A stretch of 61,313 bases of DNA from JBBDXA01 sp040902585 (lineage in GTDB: Bacteria > Planctomycetota > Phycisphaerae > Phycisphaerales > Phycisphaeraceae): the NCBI GenBank assembly GCA_040902585.1, contig JBBDXA010000257.1:1-61313 (forward strand), in the 5' to 3' direction. Made by a program: the position numbers and the translations under genes. The first letter of the stretch is position 1. Each line of letters opens with the position of its first letter. The notes under the pieces were generated by a model. The model was not told the origin of the DNA and searched no databases. It saw nothing but the letters and a program-made list of their open reading frames with translations. This document shows positions 17,704 to 27,600 of the stretch, one piece after another.

Positions 17704-20406
17704 ATGAACTTCCTTACTGGTGCATTTCTGTTTGGCATGGTCGCCGCCGCGGGGCCGACCCTGATTCACCTGCTCAACCGCCGGCGACATCGCACGGTGC
17801 ATTGGGCCGCGATGGATTTCCTGCGCGACGCCATTCGCCGCAACAAGCGCATCATGGAACTGCGCGACATCGTGCTGCTCCTGCTGCGCACGCTGGCCAT
17901 CACGCTCTTCGTCCTGGCCATGGCCCAGCCGTTCGTCCAGAGCAACGGCCTGTGGTGGACCGTCGTCGCCGGCTTCGTCATCGCCATGGTCGGCGTCGGG
18001 GCCATGATCTTCGGCTCCATCGCCCAGCGCAAGAGCGGCATCGTCACCGGCACCGCTCTGCTTGCCGTGGGCATCGGTCTGTTCGTTCTCTCCATCCTTC
18101 AACACGACCAGGCTGTCACCGCGTCCTACTCCGGCGAACCGGTTCACGCCGTCATCGTGATCGACAACAGTCTTTCGATGGGCTACGTCGAGCTCGATAA
18201 ATCGCTGCTGGAAGTGTCCAAGGAAAAGGTCAGGCAGTATCTCCAGGCCCTGCCGCGCGGGTCGGATATTTCCATCATTCCGCTGTGCAACCAGCAGGAG
18301 TGGCATCTGCGCAACGTGGACTCGACGCAGGATGATGCGCTGGACACGCTGGCCTCGGTGGAACTGGTGGACCGCGAAGCCCGCGCCGCGGACGGTGCCG
18401 ATGCCGCCCGCATCGCCCTGAAGGAAGCGAGCCTGATCAAGACCAAGCGCGTGGTCTTCCTCAGCGATATGCAGCGGAAAAGCTGGACGCCCGAAGCGGT
18501 GCGGAAATCCTTCGAAGGCCTCGGTCCGGTGCAGCTCGTCCAGGTCGCCCCCGAAAGCAAGGGCCGGCGGAGCAACTCGTGGGTCTCCGAGTTCGTCCTT
18601 TCCGACGGCGTCGCGGATACCCAGGCCCAGGCGATCTTTGTGGGTACCATCCGTCACAGCGGACCGGAGCCTCGCTCCAAAGTCCGCGCCACGCTGCGCA
18701 TCGACAACCAGGTGATCGATCACCGCGACATCGACCTGGAAGACGGCGCGACCGTGCGCGTGACCTTCCGCTACAAGTTCGAAGCGGGCGGCACATCGAG
18801 CGATCCTGTGTTCGTGCCTGCCCGGCTGGAGATCGACGCGAAGGAACCGCTCGTCGCTGACAACTACCGCGAGCTGCTCGTGCCTGTCGTCAGCGAAGTG
18901 CCCGTGCTCTTCATCGATCAATACGGCCAGCGCGAGCAGCCGCGACTGAATCAATATGGTGAAACGCTCCGCCTGCGCCACCTGCTCACGCGCCGCGGTC
19001 ATCGCGAGACGGGCAATGAGAAGTCGCTGGTGGAAGTCCGCCACCGCAGTCCCGAACTGGTCACGCGCGATGACCTGAAAGACGCCCGCATCGTGGTCAT
19101 GGCCGGCGTCACGTCGCCGACGCCTGAACTGGTCACGCTCCTGCGCGAGTACGTCGAGCAGGGCGGGCAGGTCTTCCTCGCGGCCGGCGCGGAGTTCGAT
19201 CCGCGTTCGTGGAACACCTTCGGATGGTTGGACGGCAAGGGCATTCTTCCCGCACCACTGAACGATCAGCCTGTCGGCCGCGTGCCTCCTTCCAACGCCA
19301 CCAGCACCGGGGACTACCCGACCTTCGGCCTGGCGACCAACTCCATTCGCAGCGAAGTGCTCAACCCGCAGATCGATCCCACCGATCAGCGTGACCTGCT
19401 GGCCGGCCCGTTCTTCTTCAAGGCCGTCAGCGTCGATGAGACCGCGATCGAAGGCTTCCTCAAGGAAGAACGCAAGCGCATCGAAGCGCAGGTCACATTC
19501 GTTCGCGGTCACGAAGCCAACGAACAGAGGTGGACCCAGCTCGAACGCGACGGCAAGCTCACCGCGACGCAGGCGACGGATCGTGATGCATCACGCAAGC
19601 GGTTTGCCGAGATGTTCCCCAGTTGGCTTTCCTGGAGCACGCCGCTGCCGCCGGGCCATGGCGATGAGACCATCGACGAGATCGTCAACCGCTCCCGCCC
19701 GCGCATTCTCGGCAACTACGACAACGACAACGGCGATGTCTTCGCCCTTCGTCGCGACATCGGCAGAGGCCGCGTCGTCATGTTGACCACCGGCGTGTTT
19801 CCCTTGTGGAACAACATGTCTGAAGAGCCGGGCACGGTGCTCCTGATGGAGCACGTGCTGCTGACCATGCTCAAGCGTTCGTTGCCGCAGCGGACCTTCG
19901 AAGCGGTGAATGCGATTGATGTGCCCATCGACCTGCGCGATCAGGCCGCCCGGTTCGAACTGCTCGCCCCCGGCGCTGAAAGTGCCGTGTCGGTGCGGGT
20001 CGATCCGATGGGCGAGAACGCCTACGGCGTGCAGCTTCGTTCGCTCGGCCGTCGCGGCGTGTACGAACTTAAACGCCTGAGCAGTCCCGGCGAAGAGGCC
20101 GGCATCGCGCGGGAGTGGACCACGCTGCTGGCGGTGAACGGCCCGGGTGATGAAAGCGAACTGGCGTCCTACGAACAGGCGGAATTCCTGGCGGAACTGG
20201 CGCTGCCGCGCATCAAGTGGCTGCCGCTGTCGCAGCCGATTTCCCTCGAAGGCGAAGTGTACATCGGCACGAATCTGTGGAAGATGCTCATGTGGGGCGT
20301 CATCGGATGCCTGATCATTGAAATGCTTTTCCTCTCCGCGCCGAGCGTGAAGGAAAAGCTCGCCAGTGCAGCCGCGGCCCGGTCCGGAGAGAGTACCGCA
20401 ACATGA
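17704..20406 (+). CDS. BatA/VWA-domain membrane protein
   Basis: A 900-aa protein. The N-terminus is a BatA (aerotolerance regulator N-terminal) domain: FGMVAAAGPTLIHLLNRRRHR, then DIVLLLLRTLAITLFVLAMA. Two more membrane segments follow, to about residue 140. A von Willebrand factor A domain begins with VIVIDNSLSMG (about residues 150-160), giving the MIDAS DxSxS. A gene-duplicated GATase-like region is suggested by ARIVVMAGVTSPTPELVTLL (about 460). A C-terminal membrane segment (MLMWGVIGCLIIEMLFLSA) ends the protein. It overlaps the next gene by ATGA, so they are co-translated. Such proteins work with MoxR ATPases and DUF58 proteins, probably in assembling or remodelling complexes in the cell envelope. 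Confidence 0.85.
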   Translation: MNFLTGAFLFGMVAAAGPTLIHLLNRRRHRTVHWAAMDFLRDAIRRNKRIMELRDIVLLLLRTLAITLFVLAMAQPFVQSNGLWWTVVAGFVIAMVGVGAMIFGSIAQRKSGIVTGTALLAVGIGLFVLSILQHDQAVTASYSGEPVHAVIVIDNSLSMGYVELDKSLLEVSKEKVRQYLQALPRGSDISIIPLCNQQEWHLRNVDSTQDDALDTLASVELVDREARAADGADAARIALKEASLIKTKRVVFLSDMQRKSWTPEAVRKSFEGLGPVQLVQVAPESKGRRSNSWVSEFVLSDGVADTQAQAIFVGTIRHSGPEPRSKVRATLRIDNQVIDHRDIDLEDGATVRVTFRYKFEAGGTSSDPVFVPARLEIDAKEPLVADNYRELLVPVVSEVPVLFIDQYGQREQPRLNQYGETLRLRHLLTRRGHRETGNEKSLVEVRHRSPELVTRDDLKDARIVVMAGVTSPTPELVTLLREYVEQGGQVFLAAGAEFDPRSWNTFGWLDGKGILPAPLNDQPVGRVPPSNATSTGDYPTFGLATNSIRSEVLNPQIDPTDQRDLLAGPFFFKAVSVDETAIEGFLKEERKRIEAQVTFVRGHEANEQRWTQLERDGKLTATQATDRDASRKRFAEMFPSWLSWSTPLPPGHGDETIDEIVNRSRPRILGNYDNDNGDVFALRRDIGRGRVVMLTTGVFPLWNNMSEEPGTVLLMEHVLLTMLKRSLPQRTFEAVNAIDVPIDLRDQAARFELLAPGAESAVSVRVDPMGENAYGVQLRSLGRRGVYELKRLSSPGEEAGIAREWTTLLAVNGPGDESELASYEQAEFLAELALPRIKWLPLSQPISLEGEVYIGTNLWKMLMWGVIGCLIIEMLFLSAPSVKEKLASAAAARSGESTAT

Positions 20407-22847
20407 CAGAGTGGCTTGGCAGACTGATCGGTGTGGACAACCTGCGCGACGTCGAGTCGATGCGCGTGGGCTTTGCCGCGCCGTGGGCCGAGAGTCGGCC
20501 GGCGCTGGTGCTCTTTGCCCTGATCGGCGTGGTGATCCTTTCGATCCTGTTCTACGCCCGCTTCCAGCGCACCGCCCCAGGCCGGGCCCGCACCGTGCTC
20601 ATGCTCCTTCGCGCGGTCGTACTGGGCCTGCTCATCGCCATCCTCGCCGAGCCCACGCTCATCGCCGACATCCGCGCCACGCCCAAGTCGCTCCTGCTCG
20701 TGCTCTTTGACGGCTCTGAAAGTATGAGCTTCCAGGACAAGATCCCCGGCGACACCATTCAGGATCTGGCGAAGATCGTGCGCGACGAACGCGGCAATCC
20801 GATCTCACACCTGGACGGCGTCAGCCGGCAGGACCTCGTGAAGAAAGTTCTCGCCAGCCCGCAGAACAAAGCGTTGGAAGAACTGAGCAAGCGTTACCGC
20901 ATCCGCGCCTACGAGATGGACAAGCTCAACGAGGTGCGCGAATTGGGCATGACCCGCGACTCCGAAGAGGGCGGCGACGATGCGAAGGTCGATCCCGCGC
21001 ACCTCGCATCGCAACTCGGTTCAGGCGGGCGGGTCACGGCGATCGGTGCAGCCCTCGATGACCTGAGCCGCCGCCATCGCAGGCACATCGCCGGCATCGT
21101 CGTGGTCAGCGACTTCGATCAGAACTCCGGCCGCGATGCGGTCGACGCCGCCGAGGCTCTGCGCAGACCGGTTTACACCGTGGGCGTCGGTCCGCGCGAA
21201 GTGATCGACCTGGCCGTCGAGCTCCAGTCCGCCATCGTCATGAAGAAGGACGAGGACTCGGAAGTCACCGTCAACATCCGCCAGTCCGGCCTCATGGGTC
21301 GCGTCGCGCGGGTGCAGCTTATGGGCCGGCGGCTCGGCTCCACCGGTGAAGTCGAAGCCCAGACCGACCCGCTCCCTATCGCCCCGGCCCGCACCGTCGA
21401 GATCACCGGCGAATTCAACACCGTCAGCATTCCCTTCACGCCCGGCGTCGAAGGGCGATACCTGCTCGTCGCCCAGGTCGATGCCTTCGATGATGAAGTG
21501 CTCACGGAGAACAACACCGCCGAGCGCGAAGTCACGGTGCATGACGAATCGCTCAAGCTGCTCTTTGTGGAGTACGAACCGACGTGGGAGTGGCGCTTCG
21601 TCAAGGAAGTGTTTCACCGCGACAAGCTCATCGGCCGCGATGGGTTCCGCACGTTCCTGCGCTCGGCTGACTTCAAAGTCCGCCGCAGCAACGAGCTCTT
21701 CCTGGAAACGCTCCTGCAGCCCCGCAATGCGTTCTTCGCCAACGACGTGCTGTTTCTCAGCGACATTCCTTCGGAAATGCTCAGCGATCATTTCCAGGAG
21801 CTGGTGCGTGAGTTCGTTTACGACTTCGGCGGCGGGCTGGTGATCGTCGCCGGTCCGCGCTTCGGGCCCCAGGCCTTGGCCAACACCAAGATCGCCGACA
21901 TGCTCCCGGTGGTGGTTGATTCATCGAGTCGCCCGCGCATCGTGGAGTTCACACCGCAGTTCACGCCCCGCGCCAATTCCTACAGCTTCATGCAACTCGG
22001 CAGTCCGGGCGATACGACGGAGAACGCCATCGCCTGGAACAACCTCGGCAAGCTGCCGTGGTATCAGCCGGTGACGCGCACCTATCCCGGCGTCGATGTG
22101 CTGCTTCAGCATCCGACGGACAAGTGCGTGGACAACGAAACCCCGCAGCCGCTCATCGCCGTGCGCAAGTACGGCAAGGGCGAAGTCGTGTACCTCGGCT
22201 TCAACGAGTTCTGGCGCCTGCGCAAAAAGTACGGCGAGAAGTATTACCGCCAGTTCTGGGCCCAGCTCATCTATCGCCTCGGGCTCGGCCGCGCCTACGG
22301 GGCGCAGAAGCGGTTCCAGGTCGCCACCGATCGCAAGCAGTACGAAACCAGCGACAAGGTGCGTATCACGGTCGAAGCCTACAACGAGAACTTCCAGAAG
22401 CTCGAGTCCGATCGCCTCGAAGCCAAGCTGATCACCGAGACCGAAGGCGGCTCGCCGCAATCGACGGAGATTTCCATCGCCCGCCGCGAGGGGAACTACT
22501 ACGAAGCGACCCTTCCGCTTTACACCGCCAGCAGGCACCGCGTGCTGGTGCGCGATCCGGTCACCCGCGAAGAGTTCGAAGTGAATTTCAAGGTGGCGCC
22601 CGCCACGCTCGAACGCCGCAGCGCCGTGCGCGACTACAAGCTACAACTGGACCTGGCGGCCGCGACCGGCGGCAAATCCTACGAACTGCACGAATTCGTC
22701 AACCTGCCCGACGACCTGAAAGACGCCCCGCCGCCGGAGACGTATCAGATCAAAAAAGACCTGTGGAATACATGGTTCACACTCTCTCTCGTGTTACTCT
22801 TTCTGATGCTGGAGTGGGGCGGGAGGAAGCTCGTGAACCTGCGGTGA
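20403..22847 (+). CDS. Membrane VWA-like / glutamine-amidotransferase-like protein
   Basis: An 814-aa protein. Two N-terminal membrane helices (about 33-50 and 62-82) are followed by LLLVLFDGSESMSF, a VWA start with the DxSxS MIDAS pattern. The VWA domain runs to about residue 265 (GIVVVSDFDQNSG, then VYTVGVGPRE). A CARDB-like beta-domain follows, then a class I glutamine-amidotransferase-like fold (LVIVAGPRFGPQALA about 480, and GKGEVVYLGFNEFWRLR about 600) without an obvious catalytic Cys. A C-terminal transmembrane segment ends at WGGRKLVNLR. The start overlaps the preceding gene. With the preceding gene it forms the membrane core of the MoxR/VWA cluster. Confidence 0.82.
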   Translation: MTEWLGRLIGVDNLRDVESMRVGFAAPWAESRPALVLFALIGVVILSILFYARFQRTAPGRARTVLMLLRAVVLGLLIAILAEPTLIADIRATPKSLLLVLFDGSESMSFQDKIPGDTIQDLAKIVRDERGNPISHLDGVSRQDLVKKVLASPQNKALEELSKRYRIRAYEMDKLNEVRELGMTRDSEEGGDDAKVDPAHLASQLGSGGRVTAIGAALDDLSRRHRRHIAGIVVVSDFDQNSGRDAVDAAEALRRPVYTVGVGPREVIDLAVELQSAIVMKKDEDSEVTVNIRQSGLMGRVARVQLMGRRLGSTGEVEAQTDPLPIAPARTVEITGEFNTVSIPFTPGVEGRYLLVAQVDAFDDEVLTENNTAEREVTVHDESLKLLFVEYEPTWEWRFVKEVFHRDKLIGRDGFRTFLRSADFKVRRSNELFLETLLQPRNAFFANDVLFLSDIPSEMLSDHFQELVREFVYDFGGGLVIVAGPRFGPQALANTKIADMLPVVVDSSSRPRIVEFTPQFTPRANSYSFMQLGSPGDTTENAIAWNNLGKLPWYQPVTRTYPGVDVLLQHPTDKCVDNETPQPLIAVRKYGKGEVVYLGFNEFWRLRKKYGEKYYRQFWAQLIYRLGLGRAYGAQKRFQVATDRKQYETSDKVRITVEAYNENFQKLESDRLEAKLITETEGGSPQSTEISIARREGNYYEATLPLYTASRHRVLVRDPVTREEFEVNFKVAPATLERRSAVRDYKLQLDLAAATGGKSYELHEFVNLPDDLKDAPPPETYQIKKDLWNTWFTLSLVLLFLMLEWGGRKLVNLR

Positions 22848-22988
22848 GCTTTGAGCTTTGAGCTTTGAGCCAGAGGAACTTCAAAATGAAATCAGGCCCA
22901 ACAAACAGCAATCAATCGTGAATCGGAAAAACCGCCTGCGGCCGATGAGTGTCTAAGCTCATAGCTCAAGGCTCACAGCTCGAAGCTC
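22846..22988. repeat. Intergenic inverted repeat, family F (GAGCTTT / AGCTC arrays)
   Basis: A GAGCTTTGAGCTTTGAGC array (22846-22870) starts at the stop codon of the upstream gene. A complementary GCTCATAGCTCAAGGCTC array (22955-22988) ends four bases before the next start codon. The middle is AT-richer, unrelated sequence. A half copy lies at 17669-17702 upstream of the first gene of this cluster. It places a potential long hairpin between two genes that otherwise look co-transcribed. Confidence 0.7.
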
Positions 22989-22991
22989 CCC

Positions 22992-24671
22992 ATGCCCCGA
23001 CTCGCAACGCTCCAATCCGGTCTCGCTCGCCTGCGACGTTACCGCAGCTCCGTCCGCAACGGCTCAGCGCTTGCGGTGCTTGCCTGTGTCGCCTTGTGGG
23101 TGCTGCTGGGCGCGTTCGTACTCGATGTGCTTTTGCACATGGGCATCATCGAGCGCGTCATCGTGCTTCTCTTCTTCGTCGGCGCGATCATCCACACCGC
23201 CCGCAAGTACGTCGCGCCCGCCCTTCGCGTGAACGAAGACGCGGTGCAGCTTGCCCTCATGGTCGAGCGCCAGCAGGGCATCGGCTCGGACCTCGTCGCC
23301 GCCATTCAGTTCGCCGATACCTCCTCGCCGCAGTACGGCTCAGCCGACCTGCGCGAAGCGGTCATCAGTTGCACCGATGAAGTCTCGGGCAACCTGAACT
23401 ACCTCGAAGGCTTCTCGCGTCAGCAGTTATTCAACCGCGCCATGCTGCTGGGCGCGACCCTGCTGCTGGTGGCTATTCCCGTCATTGTCCTGCCCGCCCA
23501 TGTCGCAGCCTTTCTCAACCGCTTCACGCTCGGCAGCGCGACCTACCCCACGCGCACGCAGATCGCCGCCATCGAATCCCCCGGCGAGCGCGCCCCCTAT
23601 GGCCAGCCCATCGTGTTCAAGGTCCGCGCCACCGGCCAGTACAAGAAGGCGGAAGGCCGCGTCGAAATCCGCGCCAAAGCCAGCGGCCTGAGCACGACGC
23701 TTGAACTGGTGCCCGACCCGGATCAGCCGGACCTCTTTATCGCCGAACTGCCCCGCGCTTTGGATGACATCATCTACCGCGTGTTCCTCGACGATGCCGT
23801 CGGCGATGAAAAGACGGTCACGCTCATTCCGCTGCCGGTCGTGGATGTGGACCTGACCATCGAAACGCCCGAGTACGCCCGCCGCCGATTTCAGGCACCC
23901 GGTGAAGGCCGGCAGCGCGTGGCCCTGGAAGGCTCGCGCGTCGTGCCGATCGTCAAGGCGGACAAGGATCTCAAAGCTGCGACCTTCACCGTCGACGGCA
24001 AGCCCTTCCCCATGCGCAAGGATGGCCGCAAGGACGGCAAGCGTTTCGTGCTCGACTCAGCGGATAATCCCTTCGCCCTCGTTTCCAAGGACCTGCGGTA
24101 TGAAGTCCAGGTGACTGACAGCGACGGTCTGGGTCTGGAGCGGCCGCTGTCGGGCGTGCTTCAGGTCCGCGCCGATCAGCCGCCCCGCATCGCCGCCGCC
24201 ACGGTGACGCGATATGTCCTCGCCGAGGCCGCCCCGCAGATCAAGTACCGCGCGACCGATGACTACGCTTTGGCAAAGATTCTGGTGCGAAAATCAGTCG
24301 TCCGGGCCTCCTCCGGCATGGTCGATCCCACCGGCCAGAGCGATGGCGGGGCGTCCGGCGGCACCAGCGAGGCCCAGGAAATCGTTGAAACCTTACATGA
24401 CCTTAAAGGCAATACAGAGAAAGATGGCGGTACAATCAATATCGAGCTTTCGGATTTGAAGCTCGTGATCGGAGACCGTCTGGAAATCACCTTCGAAGCC
24501 GTCGACTTCCGCGGCGACCAGCCCGGCAAGACCGCCCGCTCCGAACGCATGGTGTTTCAGGTCACCGATCGAAAAGGCGTGCTCGACGCCCTGCGTGAAT
24601 GGGACGACGCGATGGACAAGAAGCTGGACCAGATCATCGACGCCCAACTGGGCGGTTCAGGTTCGCAATGA
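22992..24671 (+). CDS. DUF4175-like membrane protein of the VWA cluster
   Basis: A 559-aa protein. Two membrane segments (about 25-47 and 52-70) are followed by a helical part (LALMVERQQGIGSDLVAAIQ) and a third membrane segment (about 155-177). The rest is probably periplasmic beta-rich domains (for example VDLTIETPEYARRRF and LRYEVQVTDSDGLGLE), a layout typical of DUF4175-type proteins found beside BatA/VWA genes. It has no catalytic motif that I recognise. The start codon comes straight after the family F repeat and has only a weak ribosome site. The stop overlaps a possible ATG of the next gene at 24668. Confidence 0.72.
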   Translation: MPRLATLQSGLARLRRYRSSVRNGSALAVLACVALWVLLGAFVLDVLLHMGIIERVIVLLFFVGAIIHTARKYVAPALRVNEDAVQLALMVERQQGIGSDLVAAIQFADTSSPQYGSADLREAVISCTDEVSGNLNYLEGFSRQQLFNRAMLLGATLLLVAIPVIVLPAHVAAFLNRFTLGSATYPTRTQIAAIESPGERAPYGQPIVFKVRATGQYKKAEGRVEIRAKASGLSTTLELVPDPDQPDLFIAELPRALDDIIYRVFLDDAVGDEKTVTLIPLPVVDVDLTIETPEYARRRFQAPGEGRQRVALEGSRVVPIVKADKDLKAATFTVDGKPFPMRKDGRKDGKRFVLDSADNPFALVSKDLRYEVQVTDSDGLGLERPLSGVLQVRADQPPRIAAATVTRYVLAEAAPQIKYRATDDYALAKILVRKSVVRASSGMVDPTGQSDGGASGGTSEAQEIVETLHDLKGNTEKDGGTINIELSDLKLVIGDRLEITFEAVDFRGDQPGKTARSERMVFQVTDRKGVLDALREWDDAMDKKLDQIIDAQLGGSGSQ

Positions 24672-24685
24672 CAAGGACGACATCT

Positions 24686-27600
24686 ATGAAGAACATGCCC
24701 AACTGGCTCCGAACCGTCACCTGTCTTGGCCTCGTGCTCGCCTTCGCCGGCGCTGCCCATGCCCAGCAGGCCCAGCAGGCGCAGCAGCCTGCGCCCAATG
24801 CCGACGTGATCAATCGCTACAAAGGTCGGCAGGAACGCGCCCGCGAGCTGACCAGCGATCTGCTCTCGGCTCTTCTCCAGTCGCACATCCAGCAGCTTGA
24901 AGACAACAAGCTCACCGATCTGCCGCTTTATAAAGACCTGATCGACACCCGCAGCCGCATGGGCGATCTGGCGATGAAGATGATGCCTGATGTGATCGAA
25001 CTGCTCTTGCAGGCCGGCGACGCGACGGGCGACGCCCGCACCGCGCTCATCAGCAAAGCCCAGGGCCGCATGCGCGACGTGCTGCTCCGCCTGCTCGCCG
25101 AGCGCGAGCGCATCCGCATCCGTCGCCAGCAGGCCGAGTTGATCGAACGCCTCAGCGAAATCATCGGCAAGCAGAAGACCACCAAGGCCGCCACCGTCAC
25201 CTTAGGCGGCATGGATGAGCAGGCGATCCTCGCCGTGGTCGATTCGCAGGGCAACGTCAGCACGCTGTACACCACCTTCGCCGCGATGGTCCGCGATGTC
25301 TCCACCTGGTCCGGCGAACTGGGCGCGATCGCCGGCGAGTGCGGCCGCATCCTCAAGAACGCCAAAGTGGATGAACACCTTTCCGGCGCGGGCACCCACC
25401 TGATGACGCTGAAGTTCAACGATGCCTCCGTCGAACAGCAGGCGGTCATCGAAGCCCTCGAACGCGTGCTCGCTGAAATCCGCAAGCTCGAAGACCCGGC
25501 CGCGATCGACAAGGACGTGGTCGAAGCCGTCAAGCAGCTCATCAAGGAACAGGAAGCGGTCCGCGAAGCGACCAAGGCCAATCAGGACGATCCGAAAAAG
25601 ATGGAGGAACTGCTCAAGGATCAGACGCTGATCCAGCAGAAGCTCCGCCGGCTCGAAAGCGCGATCAACACCAGCGAACGCGCCAGCGAACTGGCCAAGC
25701 GAGCCGAGCAGTCGGCAAGCGAAGCCCGCGAAGCTCTCTTTAATGACGCCAACAAGGACGCCCTCGCCGATCAGGGCAAGGTCGTCGGCGCCCTGGCGGA
25801 ACTTCAGAAGGAACTGGAAAACAAAGTTGCCGGCCTGGACGGCAACCTTTCCGCCGAGCAGTACGAGAAGCTCGCCGAGAAGCTGGGTGAAACGAAGAAG
25901 CAGCTCGAAGCCGCCCACGCGAAACATCAGGAAGCGGAAAAACAGGCGGACACCGCTCGCCCGACCGCCGCGAAGACCGAAGCTGCGGCATCGAAGGATC
26001 TGGGCAAGGCCGCGACGACCGCTGAACTGCCCACCGCTGTCGCTTCGCGCATCCGTTCCGCGCAGGACGCCGCCGCCGAAGCTTCCAAGGCCCTCACCAG
26101 CAAGACCGCCGACGCCGACAAGGCGCTCGACGAAGCCGACCGCGCCATCCGTCAGGCCATCGGCGAAGTCAACGAAGCGATGGATACCGCCAAGCGCAAC
26201 GCCCTCGCGGTGAAGCTCGGTGAACTCAACCGCGCCGCCGAGTCGCTCGCCCGCGCCAGCGCCAAGGCCCGTGACACAGCCGACCTGCTCGAAAAAGACA
26301 AGCCCGTTCCCGCCGATTCCAAGGCTGAACTCGGCAAGGTCGAAGAGATCGCCAAGAAGGTGGCCGAGGGCGTCAAGAAGATCGCTCCTGAAGCCACGGC
26401 TGACTTGAACGAAGCCGCCAAGGATGCCGCCAAGAGCGCCGCGAACCTGCCCGAAGGTCAGCCCGGCGACGAAGCGAAAAAGGTCGAAGCCTCCAAGGCC
26501 AAGCCCGCCGCTCAGGCCGCGACCGCTGCCGCTGACAAGCTCGACAAGGCCGCCGATGCCATCCGCAAGGAAATGATCAAGGCCGCCGATCAGCTCGCCA
26601 AGAAGACCACCGGTGAGATCAACGAACTGTCCGGCCTCCAGGACAACCTCGAAAAGGTCGCCGCCGCCAACCCGCAGGCCACCGCGAAGGATTTGCGCGA
26701 TCTCGCGGACAAGGCTCTGGAAAACACGCCCGCCGTCGGCGCTGCCCTCAACCGCGCAGCCGACGCCATTCAGCAAGCTGATGCAAAAGGTCAGCCGCAG
26801 AACAACCCGCAGCAGGCCGCGGGTGAAAAGGGTGAGCCCAAGGCAGGCGATCCGCAGAAGGGTGACCCACAGGCCGGCGAGAAGCCCGCAGGCGCGCAGC
26901 AGGCTGCGGGTGAGAAGGGTGATCCCAAGGCCGGCGAGCCGCAGAAGGGTGAGCCGCAGGCGGGTCAGCAACAGGCAGGCACTCCGCAGGCCGAGGCTGA
27001 CCGCGATGTGAACCGTGCCGTGGTGCTCGCTGAGATGAAGCGGGATGACCTTCAGAAGCAGCTTGAACTGGCCGAGCGCATGGCCGCTCTGGCCAAGCAG
27101 AACAAGGAGAGTGCGGATGCCCTGGCGGACGCCCGCGAGGCGTTCGGCAAGCAGGACGCGGACCCGCAGACACCTGCCGGCGGCGAGAAGCCCGCCGGTG
27201 GTGAGCAGCCGGGTGAAGCCCAGACGACCGATGCCCAGAAGGGCGATCCCCGGGCCGCCGGTGAAAAGCCTGCCGGGGGCGAGAAGCCCGAAGGCGGCCA
27301 GCAGGCAGCCGGTGAAAAGCCCGCTGGTGGTGAAAAGCCAGCCGGTGGCGAGAAGCCCGCGGGTGGCCAGCAGGCCGGTGGTGAGAAACCTGCGGGTGGC
27401 CAGCAGGCCGCCGGCGAGAAACCTGCCGGTGGTCAGCAGGCTGGCGGCGAGAAGCCCGCTGGTGGTGAACAAGCTGGTAAGCCGACGCCGCAGGCGGTTC
27501 AGCAGGCGATCGACAAACAGGCCGACGCCCTTGCCGGTCTCGGCCAGGCGGTCACGGACCTGACAGGCCAGAACAGCCTCGCCAATCAGCCCATTGCCGA

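Noticed and set aside
25202..27472. Minus-strand open frame of 756 codons opposite the coiled-coil gene
   Set aside because: Leu/Gly/Phe-rich reading caused by the complementary codons of an Ala/Lys/Glu-rich coiled coil; no start signal or family match.
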